The translations under genes and the position numbers were made by a program. DNA of 43,090 nucleotides from Deltaproteobacteria bacterium (GTDB lineage Bacteria; Desulfobacterota; G020345765), in the NCBI GenBank assembly GCA_020345765.1, contig CP070770.1, positions 2,757,665-2,800,754 on the forward strand, given 5' to 3'. Shown here piece by piece: positions 28,591 through 36,699 of this stretch (positions within the stretch are counted from its first letter, which is position 1; the number at the start of each line of letters is the position of its first letter). The notes under the pieces were generated by a model. The model saw only the letters and a program-made list of their open reading frames with translations. It was not told the DNA's origin and did not search any database.

Positions 28591-30537
28591 ATGAAACTAC
28601 TTTATAAGCTAATACTCATTATGTTCTTTATCTCCACGGTACCTCTTGCTATCTCCAGTTATTCGTCCATTAATATCAGCCAGGAAGAGGTGATTGGGAA
28701 GATTCAACAACTCCAGCTAAAGAGCGCTGCTAATATCAACAGCCAGATAAACAAGTACCTGAACGATATAATTACCAACCTGAGATTCGGGGTCGGATAC
28801 CTGAAGCTGGAAACCCTCTCCGACAGTGCCAAGAGGGGAAGCCTGAAGATTCTTTACCGCCAGTTCGATCAAATAAGTATTATTTCTCTCCTGAATAGCT
28901 CCGGAAAGGAGATTGTTAACAGCGTTTATACCCCAAGGAGAAAGGGTTCCCCGAATACTCCGGGAGATCGATCCGTATCTTCGGAAGAGCTTGAGGAATT
29001 TCGCCGACATATCCCTTACCAGGTAGCTCCCAGCCAGGGGGTAGCGGTGGGACCGGTTTATACCTCCCCGCAGAGGGAAGTTTCTCTAATGCCTCTGGCA
29101 ATCGCTTTTGATATTCACGGGGGTAAATCGAAATGGATCCTCTGTGTGGAGCTTTCTCTGGCCAAGATCCAGGAGATGATTGCAGGTTTCTCCCTCGGTA
29201 AAAAGGGCATTGCCTATATATTGGATGGCGAAGGGAAGTTGATATTCCATCCTTCCCGGGAAAGGGCCCTGAGCCGGGAGAATTTGAAGGGATTGAGCAT
29301 TGTTAGGCGGTTACTGCAACAAAGAAAATATGGGGTGATGGATTTTGAGGATAAGGACGGGACATTGAGTGTTGGCGCTTATGGCCCGGTAGGCTTCCAG
29401 GATTGGATCGTGGTAGTTCAGCAGCCCAGGGAAGAAGCCCTGGCAGGTATCTGGAAGATGATTAAGCAGATACTCTTCTGGATCGGTGTTAGTCTGGTGG
29501 TAGCGATTACTATCGGGATAGTATTTGCCCGGGGGGTGAGTGAGCCGGTTAAAAAGTGTGCCCAGGGGGCCCTGGAGATTGCCAAGGGTAAGTTCGACCA
29601 GAAGATAGAGGTAGAGAGCAAGGATGAGATCGGGCAACTGGCCAAAACCTTTAACTATATGAGCGGAGAACTAAAGAATTCCCGGAGAAAGATCGAGAAG
29701 CAAAATGAGGAGATCCGGAGGTGGAACCTGGAGCTTCAAGATAGGGTGGAAGAGAGAACCCGGGACTTAAAAGAGGCGCATGAGCACCTACTGCGGTCCC
29801 AAAAGATGGCTGCGGTAGGATCCTTGGGAGCAGGTGCCGCCCACGAATTGAATAATCCTATGGTAGGTATCCTGGGGTTCGTCCAATTGCTGTTGATGAA
29901 GAAGAAGGAGGGGGACCCGGATTACCGGGCGTTGAAATCCATCGAAGAACAATCGAAGAGGTGTAAGGAGATAATCCATGGACTTCTGGCGTTCTCCCAG
30001 TCGCAGCAGGAAGAGAGGAACTATGTCTCAGTTAACCTGAATAACGTTATAAACAGTGCCCTGTCCCAGGTGGAAAAAGAGATCATTTCACAGAAGATCT
30101 CCGTCAACAAGCAGCTCGATCCCCATTTGCCTGAGATATATGGGGATTTCAATCAACTAAAGCAGGCACTTCTCCATATAATCTCCAATGCCCGAAATGC
30201 GATGCCGGCGGGAGGAGAACTTTCCATTATTACGGAGAATAGTGATCGTAAAGTGGTCCGGGCGAAGATCCGGGATACAGGTAGAGGTATTTCCCGGGAG
30301 ATTATCGAGCGTATCTTTGATCCGTTTTTTACTACCAAGGAGAACTGGCAGGGGACCGGAATGGGCCTGGCAGTTACTAACCGTATTATCGATGAACATA
30401 GAGGAACAATTGATGTCGAAAGTGAGCTTGGGAAAGGGGCAACCTTTGTCCTGAGCTTTTCTTTGGAGGACAACAAGAAGCTTGCCGGTGAGCACTTCAA
30501 GGTTGAGCAAAAAGAGGTGAGAGCCCATTTGATTTAA
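28591..30537 (+). CDS. Membrane sensor histidine kinase with extracytoplasmic Cache-like domain
   Basis: 648 residues. First membrane helix about 5-25, large external sensor (about 30-285) with the look of a double Cache domain (IISLLNSSGKEIVNSVY and IAYILDGEGKLIFHPS are paired PAS-like strands), second helix about 291-314, HAMP (about 312-365), coiled coil, then HisKA with phospho-His H418 (GAGAAHELNNPM) and an HATPase domain with N533, the G1 box DTGRGIS (562-568), the F box RIFDPFFTTK and the G2 box GTGMGL (588-593). All catalytic elements are intact. The ligand is unknown; Cache domains bind small molecules. Likely targets are the nearby receivers. It starts 66 bases after the Ig/barrel gene. 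Confidence 0.92.
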   Translation: MKLLYKLILIMFFISTVPLAISSYSSINISQEEVIGKIQQLQLKSAANINSQINKYLNDIITNLRFGVGYLKLETLSDSAKRGSLKILYRQFDQISIISLLNSSGKEIVNSVYTPRRKGSPNTPGDRSVSSEELEEFRRHIPYQVAPSQGVAVGPVYTSPQREVSLMPLAIAFDIHGGKSKWILCVELSLAKIQEMIAGFSLGKKGIAYILDGEGKLIFHPSRERALSRENLKGLSIVRRLLQQRKYGVMDFEDKDGTLSVGAYGPVGFQDWIVVVQQPREEALAGIWKMIKQILFWIGVSLVVAITIGIVFARGVSEPVKKCAQGALEIAKGKFDQKIEVESKDEIGQLAKTFNYMSGELKNSRRKIEKQNEEIRRWNLELQDRVEERTRDLKEAHEHLLRSQKMAAVGSLGAGAAHELNNPMVGILGFVQLLLMKKKEGDPDYRALKSIEEQSKRCKEIIHGLLAFSQSQQEERNYVSVNLNNVINSALSQVEKEIISQKISVNKQLDPHLPEIYGDFNQLKQALLHIISNARNAMPAGGELSIITENSDRKVVRAKIRDTGRGISREIIERIFDPFFTTKENWQGTGMGLAVTNRIIDEHRGTIDVESELGKGATFVLSFSLEDNKKLAGEHFKVEQKEVRAHLI

Positions 30538-30557
30538 TCCGAGTTTTATGATATAAT
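30529..30557 (+). promoter_or_regulatory. Possible promoter of the FecR-like gene
   Basis: TTGATT (30529-30534) at the end of the kinase gene, 17-base spacer, perfect TATAAT (30552-30557); start point near 30564, about 23 bases before the ATG. It would let the second half of the locus be expressed separately. Confidence 0.45.
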
Positions 30558-30586
30558 TTTTACCATTTTTTCGAGTTCAGACAGGT

Positions 30587-31453
30587 ATGCTGAAAAGAGC
30601 GATTATAATAACCCTGGCCGTCCTGGCCTTCGTGGCCATAAGCTTTTTTGTCTACCGGCTTATTTTCCCGGAAAAAGCCCTGGTGCTGGCATCTTTGGAA
30701 GGGGTCGTGGAGATCGAAAGCGGTGGGGTATGGATTCCCCTTAAGCCCGGGGATAAGATATATGCGAATTCCCGGATAAGGAGCAAGGATAATTCAGTAG
30801 CCATGATACAGATGGGGGAAGACTCCTTCATTAAGGTTGAGTCCGGATCGGAGCTTCTTCTGCAAGAGGTGAGTGGAGATAGGATTAGGGCTAAGCTCGA
30901 GGAAGGGAAGCTGTCTGCTGCCTTGAAGGAAGGCGTCGTACCGTCGGTTCAGGTAGAGGCGGGGGGGAGTGAGACGATAATAGAGAGTAAGGGAGGGGAG
31001 TTTGCTGTAGCCGCCGATCCGAAGGGCTCCCTTACGGTAGCGGCAACAAGAGGAGAGCTCTCACTGGCTGGCCAGAAGGGGGTGACCCAGATGACTCCCG
31101 GGGAAGTGGCAATGGCAGCGCCTGATAAGCAGATGGTAAAGAGTGAGGTTTCCCGGAATGTCTTTCTGGAGGTTAATTGGCCCTGGCCTTCTGCCGTGCG
31201 GACTAACAAGAGGGAGGTTCTGGTAACCGGGTCAACCGCGGTGGGGGCACAGGTAACCATTAATGGGGTAAAGACGAGCACGGATTTTAATGGAAATTTT
31301 GTGAGCCTGGTGCCCTTGCAGGAAGGAAGAAACGTCATAATAGTTACCTCGGTGGGCATCCTGGGAGACCGGAAAGAGGCGATCTCTCCGGAGATAATGG
31401 TTGATACTACTCTGCCGGAGATTGAGATTAAAACCAGGGATCTCTGGGAATAG
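30587..31453 (+). CDS. FecR-like membrane protein with C-terminal Ig-like domain
   Basis: 288 residues. Short basic start, one membrane helix (about 4-26), then a FecR domain (about 33-180: VLASLEGVVEIESGGVW, LKPGDKIYANSRIRSKDNSVAMIQMG, ETIIESKGGEFAVA), then a small Ig-like sandwich (about 205-285: VLVTGSTAVGAQVTINGVKT, DFNGNFVSLVPLQEGRN). Classic FecR passes an outer-membrane TonB-receptor signal to an ECF sigma factor; here there is no sigma factor, no TonB receptor and no cytoplasmic anti-sigma part. The FecR domain faces the periplasm. In this locus it could contact the barrel/Ig proteins or the kinase sensor (inference). Confidence 0.8.
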   Translation: MLKRAIIITLAVLAFVAISFFVYRLIFPEKALVLASLEGVVEIESGGVWIPLKPGDKIYANSRIRSKDNSVAMIQMGEDSFIKVESGSELLLQEVSGDRIRAKLEEGKLSAALKEGVVPSVQVEAGGSETIIESKGGEFAVAADPKGSLTVAATRGELSLAGQKGVTQMTPGEVAMAAPDKQMVKSEVSRNVFLEVNWPWPSAVRTNKREVLVTGSTAVGAQVTINGVKTSTDFNGNFVSLVPLQEGRNVIIVTSVGILGDRKEAISPEIMVDTTLPEIEIKTRDLWE

Positions 31454-31484
31454 TTTGAATAGGGAAAATTATTAAAGGTAAGAA

Positions 31485-32282
31485 ATGGAAGGGCTTACTG
31501 GGGAATTAAGGAATGCCGAAGAAGAACTGCGGACTCTTCGGAGAGAACTGATCCAGGCCTCGAAGATGGCGGAACTGGGTACCATCGCGGCCACCATGGT
31601 CCACGAGCTCAAGCAACCTCTCTTTGGAATAAAGTCTTTTGCCCAGATGATGCTGGAAAAGCTACCCGAGGACAGTCCGTTCAAAAAGAAGGTAGCTCAG
31701 ATTATTGAGCAGTCGGTCAGGATGGAGGAGATCATCCGCCGGATCCGGGAGTTTTCCCGAAAATCCGGTGAGGCCACTTTTTTTGATATTAATGAACCAA
31801 TAGGAGCGGCTCTGGAGCTACTGGCTCATGGACTGCGAAAGTCGAATATTAGGGTTTTACGGGGGCTTTCCCCAGAGCTGCCGAAGATAAAAGGTGATTT
31901 CAACCAGATTGAGCAGGTATTTATCAATCTGATTGACAACGCCCGGGATGCTATTGAGGGGATAAATGGAGGCATGATCGGGGTAGAGACCCGGCAGGGA
32001 ACTGAAAATCAGGGGGTAGAGGCAGTAGTATACGATAACGGATACGGAATCCCGGAAGAGTTCAGGAACAATGTATTCAAGTCGTTTTTTACCACCAAGG
32101 AAAAAGAGAAGGGTACCGGTCTGGGGCTCTTTATCTGCCAGGAGATCATCAGGGATCACGGGGGGGAGATTAGGCTTTTAGGTTCCGAGGAAATAACCCG
32201 AGAAATTAATGAAGGGGCGGTGACCGCATTTAAGATAAAACTCCCGAAAGCTGATTTACAAGGAGATGGTAATGGAAGGTGA
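31485..32282 (+). CDS. Soluble histidine kinase without sensor domain
   Basis: 265 residues. Starts with a short coiled coil (about 5-28), then HisKA with H40 (TMVHELKQPLFGIKSF), then HATPase with N152 (INLIDNARDAI), G1 box DNGYGIP (184-190), F box and G2 box GTGLGL (210-215). It has no membrane helix and no PAS, GAF or Cache domain, so it must receive its signal through the N-terminal coiled coil or a partner. The kinase core resembles the membrane kinase two genes upstream. Its 3' end overlaps the three-receiver gene by 11 bases (from the preferred start), so the two are coupled and are probably a cognate pair. Confidence 0.92.
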   Translation: MEGLTGELRNAEEELRTLRRELIQASKMAELGTIAATMVHELKQPLFGIKSFAQMMLEKLPEDSPFKKKVAQIIEQSVRMEEIIRRIREFSRKSGEATFFDINEPIGAALELLAHGLRKSNIRVLRGLSPELPKIKGDFNQIEQVFINLIDNARDAIEGINGGMIGVETRQGTENQGVEAVVYDNGYGIPEEFRNNVFKSFFTTKEKEKGTGLGLFICQEIIRDHGGEIRLLGSEEITREINEGAVTAFKIKLPKADLQGDGNGR

Positions 32283-34035
32283 GAAAATAATTTCCCAACT
32301 TAATGAGGATATGCGAAATTTTAAGTCCGCATTAGAGAGGGAAAATCGGATTCTGGTGGTTGATGATGAGGATGTCGTCCTGATGGTATTAGAGGAGCTT
32401 CTCACCGGTGAGGGGTATAAGACATCACTTGCCAAAAGTGGAGAAGAAGGCATTAAACAACTCCAAAAATCCCCTTTTAATTTGGTAGTAACCGATAAGA
32501 ACCTCCCGGGGATATCCGGTCTGGATGTTATCCGACATTGCAAGGAGTTGAATCCTTTGATCGAGATCCTGATGATAACCGGGTATGCCTCTCTGGAATC
32601 GGCCCTCGAGGCGATTGGCCGGGGAGCCTATGACTACCTTACCAAGCCCTTTGAGAACCTGGATGTCCTGCGGATCAAGATAAAGAAAGCCGTGGGTAAA
32701 CAGAACCGCACCCTTATCAACCGAAAAATCGTAAGTGAGCTGAAAAAGCTCACCGATGAGTTTATGAAGAGAGATGGGGTCAAAGAAAAGCAGCGCCATA
32801 TTGTTGGCAGGTTCGCGGCGGAGCTTGAAAGATTTAAGCGGGAATTAGGGAAGCGAAACCGGATTTTGGTGATCGATGAGGATGAGCAGGTAGGAGGCGT
32901 TACTACCCGATTTCTTCAGGAGCAGGGATACGATGTGACCTTCAAGGCATCCGGGGAAGAAGGGATTGATTTCCTGAAGGAGCACGGGGCGAACTTGATT
33001 ATTACTGATAAGGATCTGCCCGGGATGGATGGATTTGCCCTGATTGAAAAGGCAAAGGAGATTGACCCTGATATAGGAGTAATGATGATTGCCTCCGGGT
33101 CTTCCCTCGATACCGTGCTAAAGGCAGTAGATAAGGGGGCCTGCGATTACCTCCTGAAGCCCCTGGAGGGGCTTAATGTCCTGCTGACCAAGGTTAAAAA
33201 GACGCTCAAGGAACAGAATGACAACCTCCAGTATAAAAAGCTGATTCAGGAGCTAAGGACCCTGAGCAAGGAGGCCCTGCACTTTGCCCAAGAGGCCGAA
33301 AGACAAAAGAGCTTCTTCGAAGAGCTTACCGAGGAGGAAGAGGAACTACTGGAAGGATTGGGAGCCGGTCCCCCACGCTCCCCGGAGGAGATTGAAGCCG
33401 ATAAACCTATAGTTATCAAGGTAGCGCCGAAAGGATCCCAGGAAAAGTTCGAGCAATTTATGGAAGAGGTTAAGCCGGAAACGACGCCAGAGGAAAAGAC
33501 AGTAGAGCTAAAGCCTGAGCCGGTGGATTTAAAGCTAAAGAAAGTAGAGGAGGAAGCGCCAACGAGAATAAGGGTTCTGATCGTTGATGATGAAGATGTG
33601 GTCCTTAAGGTGATGAAGGAGCTTCTCGCCGGGGAGGGATACGAGGTGGAGCTCAGCCTCTCGGGGGAAGAAGGGCTGGACCTTTTAAAAAATAGATCTT
33701 TCGATCTTATGCTGATTGATAAGAATCTACCCGGGATCTCCGGGCTGGATCTGATCGGCTCAGCAAAGAAGGTAGACCCGGAGATGGAGTTTATTATGAT
33801 GACCGCCTACGGATCCCTGCAATCAGCCATGATGGCAATGGAGCTGGGGGTGTGTAGTTATATCCTGAAGCCTCTTGATGATGTGAAAAATATCTCGCAG
33901 GTAGTCGGCTGGGCAGCACATAAGCGGCGGGAAAAGATCAAGCTCAAGAAGAAAGTCGAGCAACTTATGAAGGAGAACCAGCTCCTGAAGCAGGAACTCA
34001 TCGGACTGAAGAAGAGAATCAAACTGGATGCCTGA
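32272..34035 (+). CDS. Three-receiver response regulator without output domain
   Basis: 587 residues from ATG 32272, chosen because AAGGAG (32260-32265) lies six bases before it; the ATG at 32266 abuts that motif. Receiver 1 (about 25-145): D31/D32, D75, T103, K125. Receiver 2 (about 196-315): D202, D246 and K296, but the switch Thr is replaced by A274 (MMIASGSS). Receiver 3 (about 434-555): D439/D440, D483, T511, K533. Linkers are helical; that between receivers 2 and 3 (about 318-432) is long, acidic and Glu/Pro/Lys-rich. The C-terminal 35 residues form a charged coiled coil. No HTH, GGDEF or other output. It looks like a phosphate hub or scaffold for the two kinases. Confidence 0.92.
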   Translation: MEGEKIISQLNEDMRNFKSALERENRILVVDDEDVVLMVLEELLTGEGYKTSLAKSGEEGIKQLQKSPFNLVVTDKNLPGISGLDVIRHCKELNPLIEILMITGYASLESALEAIGRGAYDYLTKPFENLDVLRIKIKKAVGKQNRTLINRKIVSELKKLTDEFMKRDGVKEKQRHIVGRFAAELERFKRELGKRNRILVIDEDEQVGGVTTRFLQEQGYDVTFKASGEEGIDFLKEHGANLIITDKDLPGMDGFALIEKAKEIDPDIGVMMIASGSSLDTVLKAVDKGACDYLLKPLEGLNVLLTKVKKTLKEQNDNLQYKKLIQELRTLSKEALHFAQEAERQKSFFEELTEEEEELLEGLGAGPPRSPEEIEADKPIVIKVAPKGSQEKFEQFMEEVKPETTPEEKTVELKPEPVDLKLKKVEEEAPTRIRVLIVDDEDVVLKVMKELLAGEGYEVELSLSGEEGLDLLKNRSFDLMLIDKNLPGISGLDLIGSAKKVDPEMEFIMMTAYGSLQSAMMAMELGVCSYILKPLDDVKNISQVVGWAAHKRREKIKLKKKVEQLMKENQLLKQELIGLKKRIKLDA

Positions 34036-34101
34036 TTTTCAAGATTACGGGTAACCTGTCCTGAGTTCTACTTTAGCAGGTTTGAAGTAAATGAAGACGT
34101 T

Positions 34102-36444
34102 ATGAACCTCGGGCTGTCCACAAAATTAATCTTAATTTTATTTTTTATCTTCCTCCTTCCCTCACAGCTCTCGGCGGCATCTAAAAAAGGCTTTGACATC
34201 GATGTCCTTCCCCTCCGTCAGAAGATCATTGCTGACGGCCGGAAAGTATACCCCCTTACCTTTGTGATCATTGACCGATATAGAAGGTTGCTGGATAACC
34301 AAGAGCTCCAACTAATCACCGATACGGGTAAGTTGTCCCCGGTAATAGAAGACCCGCCCGGATTCTATGCTACTTTTTTCACTCCTCCGGAGATTCTGGA
34401 GACGAAACTCATAACAATTGCTGCCCAGGCCCGGGTCAAGGGAATAATAGTTTCCAAGACCTTCAAGATGAGGATCTATCCCTATCAGGGCTTGGCCACC
34501 CCAGTCATTTCCAACCCCGATGAGGTGGTTACCGGAAAGGTAAGGAAGGTAAATTTAAACGTTACGGTGCAGGACAAGATTGGCAAACTGGTTGAGGATG
34601 CAAGATTAACCGTAGAGAGCACATTGGGTGAGATCGCCGAGATCAGGAACCTCGGCGGGGGAAAGTACCGGACTACCTATGTCCTCCCACCGGGAAGATA
34701 CCCCCGGACAGCGATTATAACCATAAAGGCGGAGTCCCGGGGGATGGCGACGATTGATATGTTTTTAATCCCACTGGTTGCCAAGGCCCGGATTGAAGGA
34801 AGGACCAAACCCCGCTCGCGGGTGACCATGAAGTCCGGCAAAAAGGAGTTGGGGATAGCGGAATCCGGGGAAACCGGTGAGTTTGAGCTGCCCCTGACGA
34901 TACCTCCGGGATATAATTATGCTACTCTTTCCGTGACCGATGCCTACGGCAACGTAAGCAGAAAGTCGATGGATTTTAAGATACCCAAATTCAAGTTGAT
35001 GAGGATGTATATTACTCCCGAGAGACTCCTGGCCGACGGCAACTCCCGGGCGGAGATCAGGATATTTTTGATCGACCGGTACGGTATGCCCCAGAGTAAG
35101 GCAAGGATAGTAGTTGTTGCGAGCATTGGTGAGGTCTCTCCGGTCAGGGAGGAGGAACCCGGGATTTATGTGGCTGATTATATTACCCCGGCGGGATTGC
35201 CCGGGGACGAAAGCCAGAGGACGGTTAAAGTAAGGGCCTACATTCCCGGAGGGGGAAAGGAATTGGTAGAATCGGGGGAGATTAAATTATGGGCCGGGTT
35301 TATTCCTATCGTGATGAATTTACAGGTTCAGCCCAAGATTTTAATATCCGATGGCCGTTCCCTGGCAAACGTCCGGGTGGAATTGAAAGACCAGGCAGGG
35401 AATCTCCTTTCCGGAAGGCCGGTGAGGATAGTTACCGACCTGGGAGAGTTAAGCAATATGGAAGACCTGGGAGGTGGGGTATATACGGCCATTTTAACGA
35501 GTCCGAAGAAGAGGAAAAAAGAGAGTATAACGGTTAAGGCCCTGCTGAAAATTAAGGTGGGGAGGGGTTCGAAAGACTATTTCTTTCTGGAGGAGTCAGA
35601 GCGGATAAGCCTTCTGACCGGCAGGCCGGCCCTGATTGCAGTCGAAGCTACCTCACCCTTTCTCCAGGCCGATGGGATCTCCTCATCCAAGATCGTTACC
35701 AAGATTGCTGATGCCAACGAGAATCCCATCGCCGGGGAATCACTGTTGGTCAATGCCTCCCGGGGCATGGTGAAGGAATTGAAGGATCATGGGGATGGAA
35801 GCTATTCGTTTGATTATGTCTCCTCCAAGGAGAGATATGAAAAGATTGCCCGGATCTCCGTTACTAATAAACGCAAGGAATTCAGCAAGGGGCTTTCAAT
35901 AACCTTGATGCCTAAGCCGACGAACTATAGTGTCGGACTTAAGACAGGCTATATCAATAACTTTGGCAGGATATCCACGGTATATCCCGGGATCGAGATG
36001 ACCTACCGGATACCGGTGTTTAACCGGATGTTTTTCTCGTCCCTTGAATCGGGCTGGTATTATAATTCAAATAGATATAAAGATCAAAATAATGACATAG
36101 AGGTGCTAATTGACTGCGAGATTCAGGTTATCCCGATTTCTTTAAACGTCTTCTACAAAGTAATTACCGCTAATCCTCATATCACCCCTTACTTCGGGGG
36201 AGGGCTGGGGGCAAATATTACTAATTCTAAGATCTCTGCGGCTTACCCCCAGCCGACTTTTATTCAGAAAAAAACCCTTTTCGGCATTCATGGCTTTGCG
36301 GGGATTGAGTCTAAGCTGGGCTGGGGAAGTATGTTGCTTGAGGTTAAGTACAGTTACGCAAAGCTCGAGCCGGAAAAGGAGTTTGGGATAAAAGGTAATG
36401 TAGGCGGGCTGGTAGCGTTTCTGGGCTACCGTCTGGGATTTTAA
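34102..36444 (+). CDS. Secreted Ig-array (invasin-like) protein with C-terminal outer-membrane barrel, paralogue 2
   Basis: 780 residues, almost exactly the length of the protein at 26185 and alignable end to end by eye: both have QKIIADG near residue 45, GYNYATL-VTD blocks, a PGGGKEL block, LQADG-SSS near 525, and a C-terminal barrel ending in an aromatic residue (here YRLGF). Signal peptide about 1-25 (LPSQLSAAS). The Ig region is much better conserved than the barrel, where strands and loops differ. No good ribosome binding site: a four-codon frame MKTL starts at 34091 and its TGA overlaps this gene's ATG, so translation may be coupled to that leader. Last gene of the signalling/surface locus; likely partner or alternative form of paralogue 1. 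Confidence 0.85.
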   Translation: MNLGLSTKLILILFFIFLLPSQLSAASKKGFDIDVLPLRQKIIADGRKVYPLTFVIIDRYRRLLDNQELQLITDTGKLSPVIEDPPGFYATFFTPPEILETKLITIAAQARVKGIIVSKTFKMRIYPYQGLATPVISNPDEVVTGKVRKVNLNVTVQDKIGKLVEDARLTVESTLGEIAEIRNLGGGKYRTTYVLPPGRYPRTAIITIKAESRGMATIDMFLIPLVAKARIEGRTKPRSRVTMKSGKKELGIAESGETGEFELPLTIPPGYNYATLSVTDAYGNVSRKSMDFKIPKFKLMRMYITPERLLADGNSRAEIRIFLIDRYGMPQSKARIVVVASIGEVSPVREEEPGIYVADYITPAGLPGDESQRTVKVRAYIPGGGKELVESGEIKLWAGFIPIVMNLQVQPKILISDGRSLANVRVELKDQAGNLLSGRPVRIVTDLGELSNMEDLGGGVYTAILTSPKKRKKESITVKALLKIKVGRGSKDYFFLEESERISLLTGRPALIAVEATSPFLQADGISSSKIVTKIADANENPIAGESLLVNASRGMVKELKDHGDGSYSFDYVSSKERYEKIARISVTNKRKEFSKGLSITLMPKPTNYSVGLKTGYINNFGRISTVYPGIEMTYRIPVFNRMFFSSLESGWYYNSNRYKDQNNDIEVLIDCEIQVIPISLNVFYKVITANPHITPYFGGGLGANITNSKISAAYPQPTFIQKKTLFGIHGFAGIESKLGWGSMLLEVKYSYAKLEPEKEFGIKGNVGGLVAFLGYRLGF

Positions 36445-36699
36445 AATTTTTTAATAAAGTGTGATCTATATCATCGACCGAAATTTCATTGTGAGATTTA
36501 ATAAACTGGGATTATTTATAATTTTTAATGATATTCGGGGCTTTTATATCGGCTGAGCCTGTTGAAGCACCGCCCTGCTGAAAGCAGTTTTGCATAGGGA
36601 TGAGAGTTTTTTCTTCAAAATATCCCCTCCCGTCAAGGGAGGGGATAAAGGGGAGGGTGATAAAATTTGTTCACTCCCACTACCTAATTTTTAATATAT
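36445..36699. other. 255-base AT-rich intergenic region with a strong palindrome
   Basis: No gene seen. It contains a small stem CTGCT-GAA-AGCAG followed by TTTT (about 36572-36588), which might end the upstream transcript, and the perfect palindrome described at 36621-36647. The 20 bases before the next ATG are AT-rich and carry no Shine-Dalgarno sequence. Confidence 0.5.
36621..36647. repeat. Perfect 11-bp GC-rich palindrome
   Basis: TATCCCCTCCC and GGGAGGGGATA pair completely around GTCAA. A third GGGGAGGG follows at 36650-36657. Similar CCCCTCCC/GGGGAGGG material occurs at 40139-40250, so this is probably part of a dispersed intergenic repeat family. Confidence 0.7.

Noticed and set aside
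30157-30528. Long minus-strand frames inside the kinase and other genes
   Set aside because: They mirror strong plus-strand coding sequence and have no recognisable domain; typical antisense shadows.
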